Source: Hedera helix (Eukaryota > Streptophyta > Magnoliopsida > Apiales > Araliaceae). From it: 64,000 nt of DNA. The DNA lies in the NCBI GenBank assembly GCA_947179155.2, contig OX359287.1, forward strand, positions 902,501 through 966,500. Direction: 5' to 3'. The notes under the pieces are model-generated. The model was not told the DNA's origin. It searched no databases and saw nothing but the letters and a program-made list of their open reading frames with translations. Shown here in pieces: positions 32,512-44,545 of this stretch. Position numbers and translations under genes: made by a program. Position 1 is the stretch's first letter. Every line of letters begins with the position of its first letter.

Positions 32512-34409
32512 TGATAATTGGATTTAATGTTTAGTTATTTAATATTTTTAGGCTTAATTATTTGGGAGTTTTTAAGTATTTTTAGTGTTTTAGGTAATTT
32601 ATGTGTCATTATGTGTTTTTATTATTTTTATATTATTTTTTTTCATTTTTTATTTTGTATATTATTTTGTAGGAAATTACACCTTGGTGGGATAACCGTA
32701 ATTTTCGTAGGTCTTATGAAAATATGGTAATTAATCAACTCAGTGGGAAATTCGTAAATTCTGGTAAGATGGCTCAAGCGCCATGCGCATTTGCGGAATA
32801 GTAGCAGGTTCATGTGCTACGTCATTTGGCATATCAGGGATTAAGAAGAAAGGGGTCGCGCCATGCACGGTAGGAAGTTGAGAGTAGCAACATTAAAATG
32901 GCGTCATTTGGAGCTGGAGGAATAACATGTGCACGCCATGTGCGACTGGTTTTAAGGCGCTGACAGGTCAATGGGCGCAAAGGTAGCATTTGATTGGTGC
33001 GTTAATTGTCCAAAATGGGATTATTCGCGATTTTTATTAGAATTTGACTTTTAATTGGATTTCTTTTCCACTATTGCTTAGGATTAATATTGTACTCCTA
33101 TAAATACACTATTAGAGACTTGTTCTCAGTACATTAACATTGTTTAGAATATATTAGAATAGAATAGATTTATTTTATTAGTTTATGAGTAAATATTCAA
33201 CGCGGATGATTTAATAATTGAAGGCGGAACTTGAGAATTGAAGATTGTGATCCGAGTGACAGATGGATATCAAAACATAGATTTGATTTCTTTTTTTTTT
33301 TTACTTTTTTTTTTATAATTTTGAGATGTTGAATTATTTATGGATAATTTATTATTTAGTTATGAGTTAATTTTTAATTGAGATTGTAATTGAACCCAAT
33401 GTGTAGTTTAAATTAATTTTTTTTTATAATTATTATATGATTATATATGAGTTGTTTATCATATTTTGTGGGTTTATGTATAATTATTACCGTAATAATT
33501 AATGATATAATCTATATGAAATCAAAAGTGGAGTATATGTTTAAATTCAGATATGATAACATGTGAATTTGTTTATTCTTTTTAGGAAGAATTGTATGAT
33601 AATGTACAGGATGGATATATCTATATGCTGCATGTAATTTTATTGAGAGTTTATTGTTAATAAGTCTATTTTAAGTGATTTGCATGAACATAAAAGAACT
33701 AACTGAAATAGTTTTTTTTTATTAATCTTTGATAAATGTTAATAAATAGTTAAGCATTCTCAGTTAACAATCCTATATAGTTAATTAATTAAAAAGGAAG
33801 TTGTTGGAGGTTGTTTGATTTGATGATGATGACTGTTGTGCAAAAAGAATTGTGGTAAATGTGCTTATATGGCTGATTGTCAATGTGTATCTGAAAAAGT
33901 GCTTATGTGTTAATGTGCTTATGTGCTTACTTGTTTATGTGCACAGTTGGTCTAAAAGTGTTTATATGGTTATTTGACAAAATGATTATATGTTAATCTA
34001 ATTATGTGCTTACATTGTCATGTGTGTATGATATATATTACCTATTTCAAATACTGTGATGTGCACACTTGTATAACACAAATATGATCTTGTTATAAAC
34101 TACCTGCGGCTTATTAAAGAGAATGAAAGTTATCTGGTTCAAATGTTGTAAAGTCCTTTTTAGATATATGTTTACAAAGGACTTAGATTTTAAAGATCAG
34201 AAATGTTAGGTTGATCTTTCAATAGAAGTCACTCTGCATAAAAGATGTATGATATAAGCAGAGTAGCATAAGAATGAATCATTGTTGTATTTGTGTTTGA
34301 CAAAGTCTGTAGAGTCCTTTCAATATATAATGATGTAATAATGTACGAAAGGACTTAGTTAGAAAATATCAAATCTGTTAGGTTGATCTTATGTTTGAAC
34401 TGATCAGTC

Positions 34410-35710
34410 TATACGATCGTAGAACGGACACTACGATTCCTTTCAAAGAAGACTCAACGTTTCTGTATAGATCGTAGAGTGAACTCTACGACTCCTTACC
34501 AGGATAACTCTACGATCATCAAAGAGAGTCAGATGTGCAAGCGGTCTACTGAATTTACAAGCAAGGTTAAAGAACTGATCAAGTACAAATCGTAGAGCTT
34601 AACTCTACGATCGTTGAACGGACAGCTAAGCAAACCTGCAGTTAACGCTGAACCAGAGAAGAAATGTACTCTACGATATACACGTTCTAGCAAGATCGTA
34701 GAGTAAACGTAAAGAGCAAGCATACGAGATCTATACGATTTGAGCAAATAATAGAAATCGTGAAGTAATACAGGATGACAAGACATTACAGAAAAGTGCT
34801 CCACACATGGAACAATTATTGAGTAGAATTAAACAATGTGCCAACAAAGACAACAACTCAACGATTTCACTAAGAAGCACGACAGTTCACAAACTCTACG
34901 ATTTGAACAAAAGGACAAGATCGTAGAACGAAATCATAAAGCAAAGCACTGCAGACAAACTCTACGATCTGATTACTAAAGCAAGATCGCAGAGTAAAAG
35001 AGAAGTACGCTTCATCTCCACCATTTACCCGACATACTTCAAATAACGAGTGGAGATGAATTCGTAGAGTCCAAATGAGCAGACAATCACTCTACGATAT
35101 CAATAAACAGCAAAGAATCATAACTGCAATATAGTGTGAGAGAAAAGAGAATACTCCCCGCCCAGATTCAAGAAAGAGTAAGTGCTCTTGAGAAATCAGA
35201 TGCATGTCAGAGTCACAGAAGACTTTGTGCCTAAACGACTATAAGTCAGGACCCATTACTCAGGAAGATGGTGAATAAAGTCAGACCAATGGGACATCTC
35301 TGAATGCATCAGAACAGTTGGTTCTAAAAGTCAAGGAAGGTATTTATTGATGAATCAGAAGATTAATTAACAAAAGAAATAATAATCCTTGCTGAATAAG
35401 TCTGGGAGTGCAACGGCTATAAATTCAGAGAAAGCTGAGCTACAGGTTAATATATCAGAACATGTCAGAAAAGGGAAAAGCACTGACACAAGCGGCAAGA
35501 AAGTCAACATCGAAGATATTAAAGATTTGCACAAAGCCAAAAGAAACAAACGGGATTTCTTTCAACGGTAAAATATGCCCAGAGATATAAAGGCTAAAAT
35601 AACACACAGAAAAAAAAAGGAAGTTGTTGTATATACAAGTGAGATGATGGTTGACAACAACTGATCGTAGAGTGAAACAGAAAATGAATATGCTGAAGGA
35701 CTCTACGATT
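34410..35710. repeat. Interspersed 10-bp motif ACTCTACGAT in both orientations
   Basis: About twenty exact or near copies of ACTCTACGAT or its complement ATCGTAGAGT, spaced irregularly over 1.3 kb. Some are paired head to head, for example around 34471-34490 and 34590-34613. Most lie upstream of the putative TATA near 35583. Unit spacing is not constant, so this is a dispersed motif rather than a tandem satellite. Confidence 0.8.
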
Positions 35711-36496
35711 CATAAGAACACTAACACTAAATTGAGAGAGATATAGATAAATGACTCTATTACAAGAAAAGTGTTCAGAGCTGCTAGGCACATGGTAGAG
35801 AAAATCTTAACGCCAACTTGATACATACATGGTAGCAACTGAGTACCAAAAGGAAGAAGCATCACAGTCATCTCAGAAGTCCATCTCGAGAAGCGTTAAA
35901 ACTGTCTATGATAAGAAGGAACAACTGAGTACCAAAAGGAAGAAGTTTTTCAGTCATCTCAGGAGTTCATCTCGAACAAGTCATCAAGTACCACAGGAGC
36001 TGAAGTGTAAAAGCCTAGCAGCACAATGGGTGATCACAAGAAGATATTGATCATATAAAGAAGTTAAGCATCATTGTCGAACTCAATATTATTCCAGGAA
36101 TGATCACACCATGCTACTGAGTGTTTAGAGACAATGAGACTTAAAGTACAAACTCAGTAGCAACTCCATTATCTATCAACAAGCAGGGGGCCAAGTCTGT
36201 TGGACTTGAAGAGGGCAGTACTGTCCTTGTCATAGTGACTAAAGGAGCCAAGTCTGCTGGACTTGAAGAGGGGCAGTAATGTCCTTGTCTAAGTGACTAA
36301 ATTAGCCAAACCTACTGGGTTTAAAGGGTTCTTAGTGAATTAGTGTTTCCAGGCTAATGAGCTTGAAGGGTTCTGTATGAATCATCCTTAGTGGATTTCC
36401 TACTCGTTGTAGTAGAAGAGTAGAGTAGGAGTTATTCAGTCTCCGAACCACTTTAAACTCTCTGATGTCATTTACTTTCAATCATTTACATTATGT

Positions 36497-36498
<2 letters not shown>

Positions 36499-36548
<50 letters not shown>
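36499..36548. repeat. (TA)25 microsatellite
   Basis: TA run inside the Copia-type solo LTR, followed by ACATACATATAC. Confidence 0.95.
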
Positions 36549-36552
<4 letters not shown>

Positions 36553-37071
36553 CATATATACATATGACTGTTAATTGGTTTACTTAACAAGTGATTTTCT
36601 TCAATATAGTCTTAACTAAATGAAGCTGCTTTAGAAATCTTTAAGGGGAGTTTTTCAAACTAATATTCCGCTGTGTAAACAAATCTCGAGTAAATGAATT
36701 ACTTGGTAATGAATTCTTAAAGTAAAATTTTTTAAGAGATCTATTCAACCCCCCCTTCTATATCACTTGTGTGCCTCTGGAAACTAACAAAAGTGAAGAG
36801 ATTTAAATGAAGTATTGAGAGAATTGTGATCTTAACTATTTTTAATTTGATTTAATAATTTTTATTAGTTTAATTTAGTTAGTAATTTTTATTAGTTTAT
36901 TTTATAATTAAATTGTGAATGTTTAAATAGAATTAATTTGATATTAAATTAGTATTTGGTAATAATTATTGTTAATTTCTTGTGGGTTCGATACTCGACT
37001 TAATCATTTTGGTACTTGTGGGCCGCGTATAATTGCGTGTAAATTCTATTTAAAATTGGGAAAACAATGAG

Positions 37072-37736
37072 GGGTTGAATTGATCATTATACATTTACTG
37101 TATAACTTTTGCATTTTTAAATATCTTTACCAAATAAGTAGACACTGGTATACGCAGTGGCATTAAAGTATTTGGTAAAGTCCCCTTTGATCATTTGCAA
37201 TAACACACATAGTTCTGTTCATAAATTTGCTAATAGAAAGTTATATAGACAGTAAGCTCATCATATATGGAATAAACAAAAAGTACAAGGAAGGGGGTAA
37301 AAAGACTTTAAGAACATAGTATTTTTAAAAGGTTCGGAGTCTGAACTACTCCCATTCATCTCTTCCACTCCGTTATGTAGGGATATTCCACTAAGGATAA
37401 ATTGGACACTAAGTGCTTACAAATTTAGACATTAAATCCTGGACAGTAAGTCTTCCCACTAAGGATCTGATTCACTAAGAATCAAGCGGGTCACTAAGTT
37501 CCATCTTATCACCTCATAGAACACTAAGTTCTCTTTCCTCAATAGGGGTTGATTCACTAAAAATTGGACAGGCCTCACTCGACTTCCTCCATAAGACACT
37601 CAGTCTTCTTCCCTCAACAGGGGCACATTCCTTTGAATCTGGCATGTTATTTCCCAGATGGCATAAAGGTGATCTAGAAAAGGGATTGAATAGATCACAT
37701 CATTTTTCTTTCAAAATTTAGTTATCAAATTATTTA
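37072..37736 (-). repeat. Minus-oriented Copia-type LTR remnants
   Basis: The minus strand shows CTTAGTGGAATATCCCTACA, CAGACTCCGAACC and ATTCAACCCC, matching the U3-R-U5 order of the plus solo LTR to its left. A second LTR-like end, TGTTATTTCCCAGATGG with AGGGATTGAATAGATC, lies at 37645, suggesting two related LTRs abut here. Boundaries could not be fixed. Confidence 0.5.
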
Positions 37737-39105
37737 TTGATAAGTTAATTTTTATAACTATTTATTAGGTATTTTTATACTTAATTATTTGTTAGTTTTA
37801 AAGTATTTTTAGTATTTTAGGTAATTTATTTAATTTTATGCATTTTTATTATTCTTAGTAATTTTATATTATTTTTATTTAATTTTTGTAGGAAAAAAGA
37901 ATTAAAAATAAGGCTGGTGGCATTTTCGTAATTACATCAACAATAGAGGATCGCACCATGTGCATATGGTCAACATCAGCAGCTTGGAGGCATTATAACG
38001 TCGTTCAATATTGAAAGGGTTATTAGTTTTCAGGCGCAATGCGCGGAACTTAGGAAGATGGTATGGCACTCACGTGTCGCAACAGTTGAGCTTGGATGAT
38101 TTCTTTTATTATTTATGCATGGGGGTCCCACCATTATAGAATTCTTTTTCTTTGATAGATCAACAACATGCGTTGATACAAAATTCCCTGTGGCCCCAAC
38201 AAGCAATGAATTGAAATGAGAGTTATATATATTCACAGAATCCATAACAGAATTGGAAAAGATAAATTAGGAGAATCTCATATCTCTCAATTCTCTTGTA
38301 CATGATTTTTATTATTCTTTTATGAGTAGCTAAGTTTTTTAATTCAGTTTTAGGGGATTTCAAACCCGATTGTAATTAATAGTTAAATCAATTTAGTAAT
38401 TCATTTCTTCTTCCTTATATGAAATTATTCATGATAATCCGTTTTAATTATTTATTTGATATTAGGTTTGATTGATTTAATTTTAGCCTGTTGAATTATC
38501 AAATTTTTATCAATTGCTAGATTTAGGAATTATATTATATGTAATTGATATTGTTCCTAATCGTTGGTAGTGAATAGTGATAGATGATTGTGGTCAAGTT
38601 TTTTTTTTATTGCTATGGTTATCATGATGTAAGTTAAACAGTGTGAACTTATGAGATTGTTGCTTAGAATAATCTAATTTTTTTGTTATTAATGTTGTCA
38701 TTATATTAAATTTTGAGAGATTGCTCTAGGTTGTATAATGGTTAAAATCTAATTAAGAACTTATTTTGTTATATTATAATTAAGGGGAATTTCAGGTAGT
38801 GGAGCTTATTGTTATCTAGAGTTATTAGTTTCATGAAAAGAAATAAATATATTCTGATTGATTGAATTAGTAATTGTAAGGGTGAGATTGAATCGAAAAA
38901 TTGAAGTTTTGAATTTATTGGTTAATCTTATTAATTTACTTTTGTTTATTTAGTTAATTATAATTAATTCAAAAACCTCTCATTCTAGTTTACATTGCAT
39001 AAAATTAAATTAATTATTCTCTGTGGGATCGACTCTTACTTGCACAACTATATAAATATTTTTTCAAAGTAAAATTTTATTTTTAGGTGCCTGTGACAGC
39101 ACACC
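37737..39105 (+). repeat. 5' LTR of the tRNA-Asp-type element
   Basis: Begins TTGATAAG and ends GACAGCACACC. It carries GCGCAATGCGCGG near 38034 and TGTGGGATCGACTCTTACTT near 39024. It aligns in order with 41572-43078. Confidence 0.78.
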
Positions 39106-39111
39106 AAATTT

Positions 39112-39129
39112 TAGTGTCGTTGTCGGGGA
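39112..39129 (+). other. tRNA-Asp-type primer binding site, degenerate
   Basis: TAGTGTCGTTGTCGGGGA differs at a few positions from the tRNA-Asp primer site TGGCGCCGTTGCCGGGGA and lies just after the LTR. Confidence 0.7.
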
Positions 39130-39339
39130 GTGATTCTAATTTTTTTTTTGTGCTTTTATAAACTTTATTTTAATTTAGTAATTTTTCTTATATTTTATTT
39201 TTATAGTTTTTCATAGTTTAATTGAGTTGTGCATGTTAAGTATGGAAGTTATGCCTAATTATGTTAATGAGATAAATATTTCTTCTCTTGGGCGACAAAT
39301 TGAGAGTTTAACTTCTCTTGTTTATTAAATGGCTGTAAG

Positions 39340-40225
39340 TACTTGTAGGATTTGTGCGGTAATAGGACACCCAACTAATATATGCTCAATTATTTGAGAT
39401 GAGTCTTATGAACAAGTCAATACAGCTGGTAGTTTTCCCAATCAACGACAAATGATATATAATCCATATTCATACACTTATATTTCCAGATGGAGGGATC
39501 ATCATAATTTTAGCTATGAGAATCCCCAAGTGAATTGTCCCCCCAAACTAGAACTTTTCAAATAATCAACAGTACATGTAGCCATATCCCCAACAACAAC
39601 ATGAACAATCATCTAATTCTGATGTCTTTAGAAGAAATGATTAAAGCTCTTGAAACTAACATTTTGCAATTTCAATAGGAAACGAGGGCAATAATTCAGA
39701 ATTTAAGTACACAAATGGGACAAATGAAAATTGCACTTAGTCAATTGGAGGCGCAAGATTTTGTAAATTTACCCTCTCAACCGGTGGAGAATCCAACGGA
39801 GAATACAAGTGCAAAAGTGTTGAGAAGTGGTATAGAAACTCCAAAAAAGACATTCCATACATCGCTAATAGAAAGTAGACAACATCAATACAGAGAATAT
39901 TAATATAGACAATGATGTTATTTTTTATGATGGCATGCTTAAGGTGGAGGAATTTTTTGAGAAAACGGATAAGGATAATTTAGATGATGCAATTACCAAT
40001 AATGCAGTATCTTCCATTAAATTAACTGTTACTCACGAGAAATTTTTATATTTTGTTTTACAGAATCCCATTCCAAACTTAAAGACTCTCCCCAATTATC
40101 TTAATTACCTGTTCTTTGAAGAGGGAGTAACACATTTCTGTGTATCGCAAGAGAGATTGAACCTACCTATGAATGATAACATGATGGATGAAATACTCAA
40201 AATTCATGAAATTGGAGTGATGTGA
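39340..40225 (+). pseudogene. gag pseudogene, Athila/Tat-like
   Basis: Frames contain a zinc knuckle CRICAVIGHPTNIC, then ESYEQVNTAGSFPNQRQ, GQMKIALSQLEAQDFVNLPS and ENTSAKVLRSG. This is the C-terminal half of the Gag known from Athila-like plant elements. Stops and frame changes interrupt it between 39390 and 39715. The frame at 39935-40225 continues with an acidic segment (KVEEFFEKTDKDNLDDA) that may be the start of the lost protease region. Confidence 0.78.
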
Positions 40226-41571
40226 TGTTTTAACCTGATGTCGAGCCAATAACAATAAACAAAGGTGCTGCTCAGGAGGTAACTCAAGGGGAGTATAAAT
40301 TTTTTTCTTTTTACGTTTATATTTTTAGTTATTTATGCCTTTTCTTGCATTTTACTTTAAAGTGGGGACAATGTAAGTTTGAAGTTTGAGGAAAGGGATT
40401 TAGGATATTTTTGTTTTTCAGGTCATATTTAAAATTTTTATTTTTAAAAAAAAAATTATGGTTAAATTCACTACAAACCCTCGCGAGACAAAACTCGTCC
40501 ACTTGGGGTTTAAGAGCTTGTTGCACGTGCGTGTAACCGTGTTTTCTATAAAAATGGATGATTAATTAGTTTTTTTTTATAGGATGAGTCACTTGAGAAA
40601 TGAATTAATTGAATTTTAATTTTTGACCAATCATAAAAAAATTTATTTTTATTTAATAACTTTTGAAAAAGAGATAAATTTTTACTTAGTCTAAATTTTG
40701 ATTTTTTGTTGGTTATTACTTTGTTAGAGATCATTTATTTTTATGTACTTATATCAATTTGTTTTTAGTTAATTTTAACTTTTAAGAAAAGTTTATATGG
40801 TTAAATGCTTAAGAAAAATATTTTTGAATTATATATCTTATTTGATCATTACTTGAAGTGAAATATAAGCCAAAATATAATTTAGAAGAGATAATTTAGG
40901 TAATTTTTCTAGGATTGTTAAAGTGAAAAAGAAAAATTTATGTAGTGGGTTAAGATGGAGAGTAAAACGCAGTCACTCATAAACACATGAAAAAGCGTGA
41001 GGGAGTGTGAAGCGCACTCGCTGGTGAGATAGAGTATAAAATGCACTCACCGAGAGAAAAAAAAAGAAAAAAATGTATGGGATGGAGCATAAAATGCACC
41101 CATTTGAAAGAAAGGGAAAGAGAAAAAAAAATAGAAAGAAGTACTTGAAAAAAGTGATATTAATAATGCTAGTGTCCTTATTAAAATTAAAACATTTTGA
41201 TCTTCTAGTTTATATTTGTCTGTATTAACTAAAAGTGAAGTGAAAAATAATTATATAGAGTTTATTGTATATCTTTTATAATGTAATTAATAACCTAACT
41301 TTATATAAATTTTGATTAGTTCTATGCATTTGGATTCACACACACACGAGTGGTCTTGAATAAAGTATGATTAATAAATATATCAAAATTTTGGATTTTG
41401 CATATTTTTGTAATTTTCTTTGAATTATCATTTTAAAAACCTTTGAGGCTAACGTTGAATTTGTATTGATTCATTGCTCGGGTTAGTTTGTTTATTTAGT
41501 AGAGGTTTATTTTTATAGTTTTTATTTTTGTTTTATTTGAGGGTAAGAAAATATTTAAGTGTAGGGGTATT
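40226..41571 (+). other. Non-coding remainder of the internal region
   Basis: No pol motifs. Three copies of a GAGTATAAAATGCACTCA-like sequence lie at about 40959, 41031 and 41084. A purine-rich tract ends at 41571. Confidence 0.55.
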
Positions 41572-43078
41572 TAATAAGTAAATTTTTATATCTATTTATT
41601 ATGTATTTTTATACTTAATTATTTGTGAGTTTTTAAGTATTTTTAGTGTTTTAGGTAATTTATTTAATTTTATGCATTTTTATTATTTTAATATTTTATT
41701 ATTATTTTTATTTGATTTTTGTAGGAAAAAGGTAATTAAAAATAAGGCTAGTGGCATTTTCATAATTACAGCCATAAAAGAGGATCGTGCTATGGGCGTA
41801 TGGTCAACATTAGCAGCTTAGAAGTAGCATGACGTCGTTCAGCATGGAAAGGGTTATTGGTTTCTAGGCGCAATGCGCAGAATGTAGGAAGATGGTATGG
41901 CACTCGCGCGTGGTAGCGATTGAGCTTAGATAAATTTTTTTGTTATTTATGCATGGGGGTCCCACCATTATGCAATTCTTTTTCTTCAACACATTAGCAA
42001 CATGCGTTGATACAAAATTTCGTGTAGTTCCAGCAAGCAATTAATTGAAAAGAGAGTTATATATATTCACAGAATCCATAGCAGAATTGGAAAAGGGAAA
42101 TTGATATATGAATTTTGGTTTAAGTAATTTATTTAAATTTGAATTTTTAATTATTAATTTATTTAATTAGTATTCTGATTCCTATTAGAGTTTGGGGATA
42201 AATTACGTAGCCTATAAATAGGTGTTTTGAGACATAATTAGGAGAATCTCACATCTCTCAATTATCTTGTACATGATTTTTATTCTTCTTTTATGAGTAA
42301 CTAAGTTTTTCAATTCAGTTATAAGGGATTTTAAATTCGATTATAATTAATGGTTAAATCAATTCAGTAATTTATTTATTCTTTCTTATATAAAATTATT
42401 CATGATAATCTGTTTTAACTATTTATTTGATATTTGGTTTGATTAATTTAATTTTGGCCTATTGAATTGATTAAATTATTATCAATTGCTAGATTTAAGA
42501 ATTTTATTATGTGTAATTGATATTATTCCTAATCGTTGGTATTGAATAGTGATAGATGATTTTGGTCAAGCTTTTGTTTATTGCTATGGTTATCATGATT
42601 TAAGTTAAACAGTTTGAGCTTATGAGATTGTTGCTCAAAATAATATAATTTTCTTATTATTAATGCTGCCTTTCTATTAAATTTGGAAAGCTTGTTTTAG
42701 ATTGTATAATGGTTATAATCTAATGAAGAGCTTGTTTTATTAGATTATAATTAAGGGAAATTTCGGATAGTAGAGCTTATTATTACATATGGTTATTAGT
42801 TTTATGGAAGGATAAAAATATATTCTGATTGATTGAATTATTAATTGTAAGGGTGAGATTAAACCGAAGAATTGAAGTTTTTAATTTATTAGTTAATCTT
42901 ATTAATTTACTTTTGTTTATTTAGTTAATTATAATTAATTCAAAAAAAAACCCCATTCTAGTTTACATTGCATAAAATTAAGTTAATCATTCTCCATGGG
43001 ATCGACTCTTACTTACATTACTACATAAATATTTTTTCAAAGTAAGATTTTATTTTTGGGTGCCTGCGACAGCACACA
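41572..43078 (+). repeat. 3' LTR of the tRNA-Asp-type element
   Basis: Aligns with 37737-39105 throughout. It is longer, mainly because of a segment near 42092-42230 not present in the 5' copy. The terminal TG has become TA. Confidence 0.78.
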
Positions 43079-44545
43079 ATTTACTTTTTAATTACAGTGG
43101 AATAGTTAATTTGATAAAACACCCCTTCCTGATCTAATAGTGTAAATTATAGTTCTGTTTTGAGCTATGCTACTAAAATCATTCTTTATCAATCTCCAAA
43201 GTGTAAAGTAACTTTGGGTTGAAGAGATTCATTTCAGAGATCGATCTCTAAAGCGTAGAGTAACTTTATAGATTTATCCTTTTATCCTTATACTTCTTTA
43301 GTGTATGGATCAATCTTTTTCATTCAGCTTTAACCAAAATGACTTTACGTTTTCTTGTTATTGGTGGGTTCTTCTGTATTCAGCTTGTTCTATACACCAC
43401 CAATCTTTTCAGCTCATTATTCTCTCTTCTTTTTTCTTTTACTCTTGTTCAGCCCTTTTCTCTCTCTTTTTGATTTTGATGACGATCTTTACATAGAGAG
43501 AGTTCTGCAATATTTTCGTTAAAAAGTTGATCATTGAAAGTTCTGTACGTTGGAGCTTTTGTCAGTTGAAAGATAGTTGTTGCTTCTTTTAATGCTTTGA
43601 TATTGAGGATCTCTATGTTGATGTTTGAGAAATGTCATCTTGATTTTTGTCATCTTCTTTTTGCTATGCCAGCCTTCTTCCTCCTCTGACATGTCAGTTA
43701 GCTTTCTGCTTTGTTATGTCACATCATTCTTCAATAACAATGGTCACGTGGATGACGTCATCTTAATCAAATAGTCGTTGAACATTTCTTCAGGGATGTT
43801 GAGATTAAGCTTTGACTAATTAACAATATTCATATGATCCTCCGTTCATGTAATTTCTCCAAGTATCAATCCATCCTTACATTTGATTGATTTATCTTCT
43901 ATCTTTGTTGTTATGGTCTTTAGCTTATCATACGATCATCTCTTCATTTTGCTTTACGATTTGCATTGCATTATTCAGCTTTATGATTTGCAGACTTTAC
44001 GATCAACTTTACGAGCTTGAAGCTTTATAATCTATATTATGATCGTGTTTGTTCTTCTATTCTGTAGGTTCTATGATTTTTCTTCAAGTATCCTTTGTTG
44101 TTGTGCTTCAGTTTTCATCTTCTAATCTCAGTGTTTGCTAAACAGTCTTGGTTCACTTCCTGCGAACCATACTTTGATCTTCAAATCTTCTTAAGAACAT
44201 TTCATTTTTGATTGATCAGCTCCCCTTTACTTGAGCATTTGTTGTTTATTGGAATTGTGCAATTTACTTCTCCTTTGCCTGAGCAGCTTCCCCTCAATAG
44301 AGCACTTGTCATTTACAGGATTATAATCTCCACTGAATCTTTATTGTAGTAGAAATCATTTATTCATCTTCTTATTCTTCTGGCAGGCTAGCTGTAGTTG
44401 ATTCATATTATGCTCATTATCTTTAGCTAGCTTTCCTCAGACTACTTCTTTCCAAAAGAGCCATTTGCTAAGATAATTCCAATCTTGTGTCATAGTGATT
44501 CAGTCTCTCAGTTCCTTGGGCATTAAGTTCTCTGATAGGTATAGC
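43079..44545 (-). repeat. Minus-oriented Copia-type LTR U3 remnant
   Basis: Continues the host sequence of the 37737-43078 insertion. Between 43930 and 44080 it has repeated CTTTACGAT/CTTTATGAT motifs, a diverged cousin of the ACTCTACGAT motif in the plus-oriented solo LTR. This supports the same family in reverse orientation. It is cut at 44546 by the next element. No protein-coding frame is supported. Confidence 0.5.

Larger units (their letters stand above)
33802..36789 (+). mobile_element. Copia-type solo LTR, 3.0 kb
   Basis: Starts TGTTGGAGG and ends AAACTAACA, with near-perfect flanks GAAGT (33797-33801) and AAAGT (36790-36794). The end region has CTTAGTGGATTTCCTACT, CAGTCTCCGAACC and TTCAACCCCCCCTTCTA, a layout I know from plant Copia LTR ends. 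GATATAAAGG near 35583 could be its TATA box. The U3 portion is packed with a 10-bp motif (34410-35710). Open frames inside are short and not protein-like. Confidence 0.78.
32512..37066 (+). mobile_element. Solo LTR related to the tRNA-Asp-type element, with nested LTR
   Basis: Perfect duplication ATGAG (32507-32511 and 37067-37071). It starts TGATAATTGG and ends GGGAAAACA. Excluding the nested LTR it is about 1.56 kb. It shares the order TTTTTAAGTATTTTTAGTG, TTTTAGGTAATTTATG and TTTTGTAGGAAA with the LTRs of the 37737-43078 element, and has GTGGGTTCGATACTCGACTT near its end. Confidence 0.8.
37737..43078 (+). mobile_element. Gag-only Ty3/Gypsy element with tRNA-Asp-like primer site
   Basis: Direct LTRs (37737-39105 and 41572-43078) enclose 2.5 kb. 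Flanks show the 5-bp sequence ATTTA at 37732-37736 and 43079-43083. The internal region has a primer site, gag remains and a purine-rich tract GTGTAGGGGTATT before the 3' LTR, but no pol. Gag and primer type resemble the Athila/Tat branch of plant Ty3/Gypsy elements. LTR divergence is visible by eye, so it is not recent. Confidence 0.78.

Noticed and set aside
32518..32730. 70-codon hydrophobic plus-strand frame
   Set aside because: It is a T-rich LTR segment repeated at 37760 and 41600; the hydrophobicity comes from base composition.
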